A stretch of 41,769 nucleotides of DNA, taken from JAAYBG01 sp964411675. Its GTDB lineage: Bacteria; Bacillota_I; Bacilli_A; ML615J-28; CAG-698. The notes below the pieces were generated by a model that saw only the letters and a program-made list of their open reading frames with translations, ran no database searches and was not told the DNA's origin. This document shows positions 1 through 8,004 of the stretch, piece by piece (position 1 is the stretch's first letter; each line of letters begins with the position of its first letter). The stretch covers positions 1 through 41,769 of the forward strand of contig CAYPLR010000013.1 in the NCBI GenBank assembly GCA_964411675.1. The letters run 5' to 3'. Both the position numbers and the translations under genes were made by a program.

Positions 1-1
1 T

Positions 2-46
2 GTTTTAAAAGAAGAACTAGATCATGTTGTTGAGGATATAAAATAA
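2..46 (+). CDS. 3' end of an upstream gene (partial)
   Basis: An open frame enters from the left edge and ends at TAA 44-46, giving a 14-residue acidic tail ending in VVEDIK. Only the C-terminus is visible, so the product cannot be identified. In Bacillota the gene upstream of rpsL is usually rpoC or a small L7Ae-type protein gene (ybxF), and either would fit. A strong promoter begins 14 bases after the stop, so rpsL does not depend on read-through from this gene. Confidence 0.4.
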   Translation, partial: VLKEELDHVVEDIK

Positions 47-59
47 ATATAAAAAAAAC

Positions 60-87
60 TTGACAATAATAAATAAAAGTGTATAAT
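60..87 (+). promoter_or_regulatory. Strong vegetative promoter of the rpsL operon
   Basis: A perfect -35 TTGACA (60-65) and a perfect -10 TATAAT (82-87) are separated by 16 bases. The predicted start near base 94 gives a leader of about 100 bases before rpsL. Consensus hexamers fit a highly expressed ribosomal operon. Confidence 0.85.
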
Positions 88-108
88 AATATAGGATTTA
101 TGAATACT

Positions 109-175
109 AGTTTTGGCCATGCCAAAACTTATATTTATGCAATATTGAAACGCCCGGAAATGTGGTAGTATTAGC
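109..175 (+). promoter_or_regulatory. Structured 5' leader of rpsL
   Basis: Two hairpins can be drawn in the leader. The first has a perfect 9-bp stem, AGTTTTGGC (109-117) with GCCAAAACT (121-129), and a 3-base loop. No T-run follows, so it is not a simple terminator. The second pairs 139-146 with 167-175 (one bulge, one wobble) around a loop containing CGCCCGG, and ends just before the ribosome binding site AAAGGAGG (178-185). A ribosomal-protein autoregulatory element is possible. I do not recognise a described family. Confidence 0.45.
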
Positions 176-192
176 GAAAGGAGGAAACATAA

Positions 193-600
193 ATGCCAAC
201 TATAAGTCAATTAGTTCGAAAACCTCGTGAGTCAAAGATTAGAAAGTCTAAGTCACCTCATTTAGGAATTGGATTTAATAGTCTAAAGAAACACTATACC
301 GAAGTAGAAGCTCCACAAAAAAGAGGAGTTTGTACTAGAGTACAGACAATGACCCCAAAGAAACCTAACTCGGCTATTCGTAAGTATGCCCGTGTACGTT
401 TATCTAATGGAATTGAAGTTACTGCTTATATCCCAGGAATTGGACATAAGTTACAAGAACATAGTGTTGTGTTAATACGTGGTGGACGTGTAAAGGATTT
501 ACCAGGAGTACGTTATCACATCATTCGTGGAACACAAGATGCTACTGGTGTAGAAAATCGTAAACAAGCCAGAAGTAAATATGGTGCTAAAAGAAAATAA
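193..600 (+). CDS. rpsL: 30S ribosomal protein S12
   Basis: S12 lies at the decoding centre of the small subunit and helps monitor codon-anticodon pairing. The 135-residue length matches the Bacillota form, which is longer at the N-terminus than the E. coli protein. The conserved TPKKPNSA stretch (residues 54-61) carries the lysines where streptomycin resistance usually arises. They are the unmutated form here. The second conserved loop, with GIGHKLQEHS (82-91) and DLPGVRYH, contains Asp102, the equivalent of the residue methylthiolated in E. coli. An AAAGGAGG ribosome binding site lies upstream. It is the first gene of rpsL-rpsG-fusA-tuf. Confidence 0.98.
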   Translation: MPTISQLVRKPRESKIRKSKSPHLGIGFNSLKKHYTEVEAPQKRGVCTRVQTMTPKKPNSAIRKYARVRLSNGIEVTAYIPGIGHKLQEHSVVLIRGGRVKDLPGVRYHIIRGTQDATGVENRKQARSKYGAKRK

Positions 601-630
601 TTTATTATAAATTGAAAGGAGGAATGAAAA

Positions 631-1101
631 ATGCCACGTAAAGGACATATTCCAAAGAGAAAAGTTTTACCAGATCCATTATACAATTCACCAATCGTGA
701 CTAGATTAATCAATAGTATCATGCTTGATGGTAAAAAAGGTATTGCACAACAAATACTTTATGGTGCTTTTGAAAACATCGAAAAGAAAACTGGTCGTCC
801 AGCCCTTGATGTATTTAATGAAGCCCTAGCAAATATTACTCCACAACTTGAAGTTAAAGCTCGCCGTATTGGTGGAGCCAATTACCAAGTTCCAGTAGAA
901 GTAAGACCCGATAGAAAAATGACTCTTTGCTTGAGATGGTTAACTCAATACTCAAGATTAAGAAGAGAAAAAACAATGGAAGAAAGATTAGCCAATGAAA
1001 TTATGGACGCCGCTAATGGTGTAGGTAATGCAGTTAAGAAACGCGATGATACTCATCGTATGGCTGAATCTAACAAAGCATTCGCACATTATCAATGGTA
1101 G
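631..1101 (+). CDS. rpsG: 30S ribosomal protein S7
   Basis: S7 nucleates assembly of the 30S head by binding the 3' major domain of 16S rRNA, and contacts E-site tRNA. The 156-residue protein begins MPRKGHIPKRKVLPDP and carries the typical RRIGGANYQVPVEV core and the C-terminal helices (MEERLANEIMDAANG). It starts 30 bases after rpsL with a strong GAAAGGAGG site. In E. coli, S7 represses its own operon from the rpsL-rpsG gap. The gap here is short and I see no clear structure in it, so control may act at the 5' leader instead (inference). Confidence 0.98.
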   Translation: MPRKGHIPKRKVLPDPLYNSPIVTRLINSIMLDGKKGIAQQILYGAFENIEKKTGRPALDVFNEALANITPQLEVKARRIGGANYQVPVEVRPDRKMTLCLRWLTQYSRLRREKTMEERLANEIMDAANGVGNAVKKRDDTHRMAESNKAFAHYQW

Positions 1102-1115
1102 AAAGGAGTTAATGT

Positions 1116-3185
1116 ATGCCTCGTGATATATCTTTAGAAAACACAAGAAACATAGGCGTTATGGCCCATATTGATGCTGGTAAGACGACAGTTACAGAAA
1201 GAATACTATTTCATACTGGAAAAATCCATAAAATGGGCGAGACTCATGATGGAGCAGCGCAAATGGACTGGATGGAACAAGAGATAGAACGTGGTATTAC
1301 AATAACCTCAGCAGCCACAACAGCTTATTGGAATGGACATCGTATCAATATCATCGACACCCCAGGACATGTAGACTTTACTGTTGAAGTTAGTAGATCA
1401 CTAAGAGTTCTTGATGGAGCAATTACTGTATTAGATGCTCAAGCAGGTGTGGAACCACAAACAGAAACTGTTTGGCGACAAGCAACGGAATACAAAGTAC
1501 CTCGTATTGTTTTTGTTAATAAAATGGACAAAACAGGAGCAGATTTTAATTTTTCTACCCAAAGTTTACATAAGAGATTGGGAGCTAATGCTCATCCAAT
1601 TACAATTCCTATTGGAGCCGAAGTAGATTTTGATGGAATTATCGATATTGTTACTATGAAAGCTTATCATTATTTAGGTGATGAGCATGAAACTAATGTT
1701 GAAATACCAATTCCTGATCATTTAATAGCAGAAGCGAATAAACGTCGCGAAGAATTGATTGCTGCTGTAGCTGATTTTGATGATGATTTAATGATGAAAT
1801 ATTTAGAAGGTGAAGAAATATCAGTAGCCGATCTAAAAAAAGCAATTCGTAAAGCTACATTGACTGTTGATTTCTTTCCAGTTATGTGTGGAACAGCGTT
1901 TAAAAACAAAGGATTAAAACTAGTTCTAGATGCCGTTGTTGATTATTTACCTTCTCCAGTAGATGTTCCTCATATTATTGGAAAAGATCAAAATGGTAAT
2001 GATATTGAAGTGAAATCAAGTGATGAACAACCTTTTGCAGCTCTTGCATTTAAAGTTATGACAGACCCTTTTGTTGGTAAATTAACTTTTTTCAGAGTTT
2101 ATTCGGGTATTCTAGAAGCAGGTTCCTATGTTTATAATCCTGAAAAGGATAAAAAAGAAAGAGTCGGTCGTATTTTGCTAATGCATGCAAATGATCGTAC
2201 TGATATTAATGAAATTTATGCTGGTGATATTGCTGCTGCTGTAGGTTTGAAAGTAACAACAACAGGAGATACCATTTGTGATCCGAAACGAACAGTTGTT
2301 TTAGAATCAATGGTTTTTCCAGAGCCTGTTATTAGTGTGGCAATTGAACCTAAAACAAAAGTTGATCAAGATAAAATGGGTATTGCTTTACAAAAGCTTG
2401 CTGAAGAAGATCCAACTTTTAAAACTTATACAAATAGTGAAACAGGACAAACAATCATTTCTGGTATGGGAGAACTACACCTAGAAATTATTGTTGATCG
2501 TATGAAACGAGAGTTTAAGGTGGAGGCTAATGTTGGTCAACCACAGGTATCTTATCGTGAAACAATCAAACGATCTGCTGAAGTTCAAGGAAAATTTGTT
2601 CGTCAAAGTGGAGGCCATGGTCAATATGGAGATGTAAAAATTAGATTTGAACCAAATCCTGGTAAAGGTTACGAATTTATTGATGGTGTTATTGGTGGAG
2701 TTGTTCCAAAGGAATTTATTAACTCTGTCAATAAGGGATTAGAAGCATCTTTACAAAATGGTAATCTAGCTGGTTATCCAACAATTGATGTAAAAGCAAC
2801 TTTATTTGATGGATCTTATCATGAAGTCGATTCAAGTCAAATTGCTTTCGAGATTGCTGCCAGTTATGCATTCAAAAATAGTAAAGAAAAATGTGAACCT
2901 GTATTGCTAGAACCAATTATGTCTGTAGAAGTAGAAGTACCTGATGAGTATTTGGGTAACGTAATTGGAGAGTTAATCGGCAAACGGGGACGAATTGAAG
3001 GTCAAGAAGCTCATGCTCGTTTCCAAAGAGTAAAAGCTTTAGTACCACTAGCCAATATGTTTGGCTATGCTACTTCTTTGCGTAGTAATACTCAAGGAAG
3101 AGGTAATTATACAATGCACTTTTCAAACTATGAAGAGTGTCCAAAATCGATTGCTGCTGAAGTAATCAAAAAACGTAATGGCTAG
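1116..3185 (+). CDS. fusA: Translation elongation factor G
   Basis: EF-G is the GTPase that drives translocation of tRNA and mRNA and, with RRF, recycles ribosomes. At 689 residues it is full length. G motifs are intact: AHIDAGKTT (residues 17-25, P-loop), DTPGHVDF (81-88) and NKMD (135-138). Domains II to V follow in the usual order. The RQSGGHGQYGDV stretch marks domain IV, the tip that enters the A site. It begins 14 bases after rpsG behind GAAAGGAG and belongs to the same transcript. Confidence 0.98.
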   Translation: MPRDISLENTRNIGVMAHIDAGKTTVTERILFHTGKIHKMGETHDGAAQMDWMEQEIERGITITSAATTAYWNGHRINIIDTPGHVDFTVEVSRSLRVLDGAITVLDAQAGVEPQTETVWRQATEYKVPRIVFVNKMDKTGADFNFSTQSLHKRLGANAHPITIPIGAEVDFDGIIDIVTMKAYHYLGDEHETNVEIPIPDHLIAEANKRREELIAAVADFDDDLMMKYLEGEEISVADLKKAIRKATLTVDFFPVMCGTAFKNKGLKLVLDAVVDYLPSPVDVPHIIGKDQNGNDIEVKSSDEQPFAALAFKVMTDPFVGKLTFFRVYSGILEAGSYVYNPEKDKKERVGRILLMHANDRTDINEIYAGDIAAAVGLKVTTTGDTICDPKRTVVLESMVFPEPVISVAIEPKTKVDQDKMGIALQKLAEEDPTFKTYTNSETGQTIISGMGELHLEIIVDRMKREFKVEANVGQPQVSYRETIKRSAEVQGKFVRQSGGHGQYGDVKIRFEPNPGKGYEFIDGVIGGVVPKEFINSVNKGLEASLQNGNLAGYPTIDVKATLFDGSYHEVDSSQIAFEIAASYAFKNSKEKCEPVLLEPIMSVEVEVPDEYLGNVIGELIGKRGRIEGQEAHARFQRVKALVPLANMFGYATSLRSNTQGRGNYTMHFSNYEECPKSIAAEVIKKRNG

Positions 3186-3195
3186 AAAATAATGC

Positions 3196-3224
3196 TTGCA
3201 ATTACAAGATAAATATTATAAAAT
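3196..3224 (+). promoter_or_regulatory. Candidate internal promoter for tuf
   Basis: TTGCAA (3196-3201) and TAAAAT (3219-3224) are 17 bases apart in the 72-base fusA-tuf gap. A dedicated tuf promoter would help explain why EF-Tu is made in excess over EF-G, but the hexamers are imperfect in an AT-rich gap. Confidence 0.4.
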
Positions 3225-3257
3225 ATATATAGAAAAAACTTAGGAGGAAATTTTATA

Positions 3258-4442
3258 ATGGCAAAAGCTAAATTTGAACGTACAAAACCGCACGTAAATA
3301 TTGGTACCATTGGACATGTTGACCATGGTAAAACAACTTTAACATCAGCTATTACTCGAGTTTTAGCAAAAGAAGGATTATCAAAGGTTATTGCATATGA
3401 CCAAATCGATGGTGCTCCAGAAGAAAAAGCTCGTGGTATAACTATTAATACTGCTCACGTAGAATATGAAACAAAACATCGTCACTATGCTCACGTTGAC
3501 TGTCCAGGACATGCCGATTATGTTAAGAACATGATCACTGGTGCTGCTCAAATGGATGGTGCTATCCTTGTTGTTGCTGCAACTGATGGACCAATGGCAC
3601 AAACTCGTGAACATATCTTATTAAGCCGTCAAGTAGGCGTTCCTCGTCTTATCGTATTCATGAACAAATGCGATATGGTAGACGATGAAGAATTATTAGA
3701 TTTAGTTGAAATGGAAATTCGTGATTTGTTAACAGAATATGAATTCCCAGGAGATGAAATTCCAGTTATCAGAGGATCAGCATTAAAAGCTATGGAAGGC
3801 GATCCAGAAGCTGAAAAAGCAATTGTTAAATTGATGCAAGCTGTTGATGACTATATTCCAAATCCAGTTCGTGAAAATGACAAACCTTTCTTAATGCCAG
3901 TTGAAGATGTATTTACTATCACTGGCCGTGGAACTGTTGCAACTGGTAGAGTTGAACGTGGACAAGTTCGCGTTGGTGACCCAGTTGAAGTCGTTGGTAT
4001 TCATCCAACCATTAGTACAGTTGTTACAGGCGTTGAAATGTTTAGAAAATTATTGGATTATGCAGAAGCAGGTGACAACATTGGTACATTACTTCGTGGT
4101 ATCACTCGTGAAACTGTTCAACGTGGACAAGTTCTTGCAAAACCAAAATCTGTTACTCCTCATTCTGAATTCCATGCACAAGTAGTTGTTTTGAGCAAGG
4201 AAGAAGGTGGACGTCATACTCCATTCTTCTCAAACTATCGTCCTCAATTCTATTTCCGTACTACTGATGTAACTGGTGTAATTGAACTTATGCCAGGAAC
4301 AGAAATGATTATGCCAGGAGACCATGCTGAATTAAAAGTAACTTTAATTCACCCAATTGCAATTGAATTAGGAACTAAGTTCTCAATTCGTGAAGGTGGA
4401 CGTACAGTTGGTGCTGGTAACGTTATTAAAGTCATTAAATAA
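3258..4442 (+). CDS. tuf: Translation elongation factor Tu
   Basis: EF-Tu delivers aminoacyl-tRNA to the ribosomal A site as a GTP complex. The 394-residue protein has all G motifs: GHVDHGKT (19-26), DCPGHADY (81-88) and NKCD (136-139). The two beta-barrel domains follow, ending in the usual VGAGNVIKVIK-type C-terminus. It has a near-perfect TTAGGAGG ribosome binding site and is closed by a strong terminator, so it is the last gene of the operon. It is the only tuf copy in the window. Confidence 0.98.
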   Translation: MAKAKFERTKPHVNIGTIGHVDHGKTTLTSAITRVLAKEGLSKVIAYDQIDGAPEEKARGITINTAHVEYETKHRHYAHVDCPGHADYVKNMITGAAQMDGAILVVAATDGPMAQTREHILLSRQVGVPRLIVFMNKCDMVDDEELLDLVEMEIRDLLTEYEFPGDEIPVIRGSALKAMEGDPEAEKAIVKLMQAVDDYIPNPVRENDKPFLMPVEDVFTITGRGTVATGRVERGQVRVGDPVEVVGIHPTISTVVTGVEMFRKLLDYAEAGDNIGTLLRGITRETVQRGQVLAKPKSVTPHSEFHAQVVVLSKEEGGRHTPFFSNYRPQFYFRTTDVTGVIELMPGTEMIMPGDHAELKVTLIHPIAIELGTKFSIREGGRTVGAGNVIKVIK

Positions 4443-4452
4443 TAAAAAATTT

Positions 4453-4482
4453 AGTCTTGTATAAAAATACAGGACTTTTTTT
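4453..4482 (+). terminator. Rho-independent terminator after tuf
   Basis: A 10-bp stem, AGTCTTGTAT (4453-4462) with ATACAGGACT (4467-4476), has one G-T pair and an AAAA loop. A run of seven T follows. Confidence 0.85.
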
Positions 4483-4501
4483 ATTGGAAGTATCATTTTA
4501 T

Positions 4502-4544
4502 TGTGACTTTATCACATACAATGATAAGAGGAATGATTTATAAT
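4502..4544 (+). promoter_or_regulatory. Promoter of the sulfur-transfer gene with overlapping operator-like palindromes
   Basis: A perfect -10 TATAAT lies at 4539-4544, but the expected -35 (ATACAA, 4516-4521) is poor, which suggests activator dependence. TGTGA (4502-4506) and TCACA (4512-4516) form a CRP/FNR-like palindrome centred near -42, the class II activator position. Its spacer is 5 bases rather than the usual 6. A second perfect palindrome, TTATCA (4509-4514) with TGATAA (4522-4527), brackets the -35. The regulator is unknown. Confidence 0.5.
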
Positions 4545-4579
4545 AAATTAAATAATAAAAATAAAAGGAGGGTCTATTG

Positions 4580-7054
4580 GTGGTTACAAAAACAGTCATT
4601 ATTGGTGGTGCTGCAGGAGGAGCAACAGCTGCAGCAAGACTTCGTCGTCGTGATGAAAATATGGAAATAGTACTATTAGAAAAAGGAGAGCATATTTCTT
4701 ATGCGAATTGTGGTTTACCCTATTATATAGGAGACGTTATCCAAAGTCGTGATTCCTTACTACTTCAAACACCCAAAAAGATGGAAGACAATTTCAAAAT
4801 TCGTGTAAAAACAGGTGCTGAAGTGATTGCGATTAATCGTGACAAAAAAGAAGTAACAGTAAAAAATGGTAAAGATGGGACTATTTTCACAGAAAACTAT
4901 GATAAATTAGTCATTGCAACTGGATCAACGCCCATAAGACCTAATATACCTGGTATCAATCATCATAATATTTTTACACTTTGGAATATTCCTGATACGG
5001 ATAATATTAAAACTTATATTGCGAACCACAGTATTAAACAAGTTGCAATCATTGGTGGAGGTTTTATAGGTTTAGAAATGGCAGAAAATCTTCATAATTT
5101 GGGATTGCAAATTAGTATTATAGAAATGCAAAATCAAGTTATGGCTCCTATCGATTTTGAAATGGCACAACTGTTACATGAAAATCTTACTGACAATGGT
5201 GTTAATCTTATTTTAAATGATGGTGTGAAAGAATTTAAGCATCAGGATAATCAAACAGAAGTGATTTTAAATAGTGGTAAAGTAGTTACTACTGATATGG
5301 TTATATTATCGATTGGTATTAGACCCAATAGTCAACTTGCAAAAGAAGCAGGTTTAGTGATAAATCAACGAGGTGGAATTGTTGTCAATGAGTACTTACA
5401 AACTAGCGATTCTAATATTTATGCTGCAGGTGATGTTATTGAAATTGACAATTTTATAACCAAAACAAAAACGATGGTTCCTTTAGCTGGCCCAGCAAAT
5501 AAACAGGCAAGAATAATAGCAGACAATATTGCTGGTGATCAAATTAAATACTATGGTTCAATGGGAACATCCGTAGCAAAAGTTTTTGATCTAGATGTTG
5601 CTTCCGTGGGAATGAATGAAAAGACGGTAATTTCTCAAGGAAAAGTAAAGGGATTAGACTATTATGCAATAAAAGTTAGTCAAAAATCACATGCTGGATA
5701 TTATCCTGGAGCAACGCCATTAGTTTTAAAGATGTTATTTACCAAAGAAGGAACTATTTTAGGAGCTCAAATTGTAGGTCAAGATGGTGTTGATAAACGA
5801 ATTGATACCATAGCAACTACAATTCGCTTGAAGGGAACGATTTATGACCTACAAGAACTAGAATTTTCTTATGCTCCACCATTTTCTAGCGCAAAAGATC
5901 CAGTTAATATGCTTGGATATGTTGCTGAGAATGTACTAAAAGGATTAGTCAAATTTATAGAGTGGGATGAATTTGATACCATCTTACAAGATGAAATAAA
6001 GAAAAAAGAGTATGTTTTATTAGACATTAGAGAAACAGCAGAAATAATGGTTTATCAAATTCCTGGAACTTATCACATTCCACAAGGTGAAGTGAGATCA
6101 CGATTACAAGAATTAGATAAAAACAAAAAAATTATAGTGATTTGTGGTGTTGGTGTGAGATCTTATAATATTGCTAGAGCATTAATGCAGCAAGGTTATG
6201 ATGCAACTGTATTGTCAGTTGGAACTAGTTTCTATCGTTCTATGCACTATCAAAAAGAAAATGTTTCACCAATTGAAAATGAAAATAGATATAATAAGGA
6301 GAAAGATGTTGTGATTGTTGATAAAGCAGTACAAATTTTAGATTGCTGTGGCATGCAATGCCCAGGACCAATCATGAAAGTAAATGAGGCTATGAAAGCT
6401 ATGAAAGATAAAGAAGTGCTTCAGGTTTCTGCTACGGATATGGGATTTGCACGTGATGTTGAAGCATGGTGCAAGCGTACGAATAATACATTTATTCGTT
6501 CTGAGAAGAAAGATAAAATGATTGTCGCTTTGATTCAAAAAGGAACAGGTGAAAAAACAATCGTATCACAACCAGTACAACCATCACAAGGAAAAACAAT
6601 TATTGTTTTTGATGGCGAATTCGATAAAGCAATTGCTTCCTTTATCATTGCCAATGGTGCAGCAGCCATGGGTCGTAAGGTCACGATGTTCTTTACCTTC
6701 TGGGGACTAAATCTACTAAGAAAGCCAAAAAAACAAAAAGTAAAGAAACCATTTATGGACCGTATGTTTGGAATGATGATGCCACGAGGAATCAATAAAG
6801 CAAAATTATCAAAGATGAATATGGCTGGCTTAGGTGCTAAAATGATTAAAAGCGTTATGAAAAAGAAAAATGTTTCTTCTTTGGAAGAATTAATGCAGCA
6901 AGCGATGGCCAATGGAGTGAAACTGATTGCTTGTACTATGTCAATGGATATCATGGGAATCAAGCGTGAGGAATTAATTGATGGTATTGAGTATGCAGGT
7001 GTAGCTACTTACTTAGGCGACGCAGAAGAGTCAAATGTGAATTTATTTGTATAA
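4580..7054 (+). CDS. CoA-disulfide reductase fused to rhodanese, TusA and DsrE-like domains
   Basis: This 824-residue fusion has four modules. Residues 1-445 are an FAD/NAD(P)H flavoprotein of the CoA-disulfide (or CoA-persulfide) reductase family, with an N-terminal GGAAGG FAD site, catalytic Cys44 in SYANCGLPYY, a second nucleotide site (IIGGGFIGLE) and IYAAGD. Residues about 450-555 are a rhodanese with Cys522 in CGVGVRS. Residues about 585-650 are a TusA/SirA domain with the CPGP motif (Cys594). The C-terminus is a DsrE-like domain with Cys785. The chain suggests relay of persulfide sulfur between cysteines in the cytoplasm. I chose GTG 4580, 7 bases after AGGAGGG. The adjacent TTG 4577 leaves only 4. 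It stands alone between promoter and terminator. Fusions of this type are known in Bacillota. The true substrate is uncertain. Confidence 0.88.
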   Translation: MVTKTVIIGGAAGGATAAARLRRRDENMEIVLLEKGEHISYANCGLPYYIGDVIQSRDSLLLQTPKKMEDNFKIRVKTGAEVIAINRDKKEVTVKNGKDGTIFTENYDKLVIATGSTPIRPNIPGINHHNIFTLWNIPDTDNIKTYIANHSIKQVAIIGGGFIGLEMAENLHNLGLQISIIEMQNQVMAPIDFEMAQLLHENLTDNGVNLILNDGVKEFKHQDNQTEVILNSGKVVTTDMVILSIGIRPNSQLAKEAGLVINQRGGIVVNEYLQTSDSNIYAAGDVIEIDNFITKTKTMVPLAGPANKQARIIADNIAGDQIKYYGSMGTSVAKVFDLDVASVGMNEKTVISQGKVKGLDYYAIKVSQKSHAGYYPGATPLVLKMLFTKEGTILGAQIVGQDGVDKRIDTIATTIRLKGTIYDLQELEFSYAPPFSSAKDPVNMLGYVAENVLKGLVKFIEWDEFDTILQDEIKKKEYVLLDIRETAEIMVYQIPGTYHIPQGEVRSRLQELDKNKKIIVICGVGVRSYNIARALMQQGYDATVLSVGTSFYRSMHYQKENVSPIENENRYNKEKDVVIVDKAVQILDCCGMQCPGPIMKVNEAMKAMKDKEVLQVSATDMGFARDVEAWCKRTNNTFIRSEKKDKMIVALIQKGTGEKTIVSQPVQPSQGKTIIVFDGEFDKAIASFIIANGAAAMGRKVTMFFTFWGLNLLRKPKKQKVKKPFMDRMFGMMMPRGINKAKLSKMNMAGLGAKMIKSVMKKKNVSSLEELMQQAMANGVKLIACTMSMDIMGIKREELIDGIEYAGVATYLGDAEESNVNLFV

Positions 7055-7064
7055 ACTGAAAAAT

Positions 7065-7091
7065 TCTTATAGGAAACTATAAGATTTTTTT
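7065..7091 (+). terminator. Rho-independent terminator after the CoA-disulfide reductase fusion
   Basis: A perfect 8-bp stem, TCTTATAG (7065-7072) with CTATAAGA (7077-7084), is capped by a GAAA tetraloop and followed by seven T. Confidence 0.9.
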
Positions 7092-7156
7092 ATGACAAAA
7101 ACCAATAAAATTTATATTGAGAAATCATGAAATACTCTACAAAAAACAATGAAATG

Positions 7157-7165
7157 TGGTATAAT
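7157..7165 (+). promoter_or_regulatory. Extended -10 promoter of tatD
   Basis: TGG directly precedes a perfect TATAAT (7160-7165), an extended -10 element. No good -35 lies 17 bases upstream. The start would be near 7172, about 60 bases before tatD. Confidence 0.6.
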
Positions 7166-7233
7166 AAATCTAGAAATCAGTATTTTAAGATATAAATAAG
7201 TTTATTTTTATAGAATAAAAAAGGAGGGTATTT

Positions 7234-8004
7234 ATGATTATAGATACTCATATGCATATTTTTGATGACTGTTATCAAGGGATTCTTGATGAAGTGATTG
7301 AAGAAGCAAAAGCAAACAATGTGGGAATTATGATTGCTGTTGGATACGATTATGAATCAAGTTTAAAAGCAATTGCACTTGCAGAAAAATATGAATCTAT
7401 CTATGCTAGTGTAGGCTTACATCCTAGTGAAGTAGCAAAAGAATCCGATAAAAGTTTAACATGGCTTGAATCTCTCATTGATAAAAAGAAAGTAATTGCC
7501 ATTGGTGAGATTGGTCTTGACTATTATTGGGATAAGAGTCATAAAGAATTGCAACAGGAATTATTCATTAAGCAAGTATTAATAGCAAAAGCGCATAACC
7601 TTCCTATCATTGTTCACAATCGAGAAGCTACTCAAGATTGTTTTACAATTTTAAAGCAAAATTTGGTTTCGGGAGTTATGCATTGTTATTCGTCTAGTGT
7701 AGAAATGGCTCACGAGTTTACAAAACTGGGTTATTATTTAGGAATAGGTGGTGTAGTTACTTTTAAAAATAGTAAGGAGATCAAAAAGGTTGTCAAAGAA
7801 ATCGATTTGAAATATCTTTTAAGTGAAACAGATTCACCCTATTTAGCACCAATGCCCTATCGAGGAAAGATGAATCGGCCTGCATACACTAAGTATGTTG
7901 TTGAAGAAATCGCAAAAATAAAAGAAGAAAACAATGTAATTATTGAAAAAGCCTTGGCAGATAATGCCCAAAGCTTATTTAAGTTTTTGGAGGAAAGAAA
8001 ATGA
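7234..8004 (+). CDS. tatD: TatD-family metal-dependent deoxyribonuclease
   Basis: TatD-family enzymes are TIM-barrel metal hydrolases with 3'-5' DNase activity, linked to DNA repair. The 256-residue length is typical. Metal ligands are in place: His6 and His8 (THMHIFD), Glu92 (GEIGLDYYW), His128 (VHNRE), His150 (MHCYSS) and Asp200 (ETDSPYLAP). The ribosome binding site AAAGGAGGG is strong. Its TGA stop overlaps the start of the protease gene (ATGATG), so the two are translationally coupled. Family membership is clear. The exact substrate of this paralogue cannot be told from sequence. Confidence 0.93.
   Translation: MIIDTHMHIFDDCYQGILDEVIEEAKANNVGIMIAVGYDYESSLKAIALAEKYESIYASVGLHPSEVAKESDKSLTWLESLIDKKKVIAIGEIGLDYYWDKSHKELQQELFIKQVLIAKAHNLPIIVHNREATQDCFTILKQNLVSGVMHCYSSSVEMAHEFTKLGYYLGIGGVVTFKNSKEIKKVVKEIDLKYLLSETDSPYLAPMPYRGKMNRPAYTKYVVEEIAKIKEENNVIIEKALADNAQSLFKFLEERK

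Noticed and set aside
3901..4185. 94-codon alternative frame inside tuf
   Set aside because: It lies wholly within tuf in another frame with no translation signals.
6535..6963. 142-codon minus-strand open frame inside the CoA-disulfide reductase fusion
   Set aside because: It is a shadow of the DsrE-like region, with no start signals and no recognisable domain.
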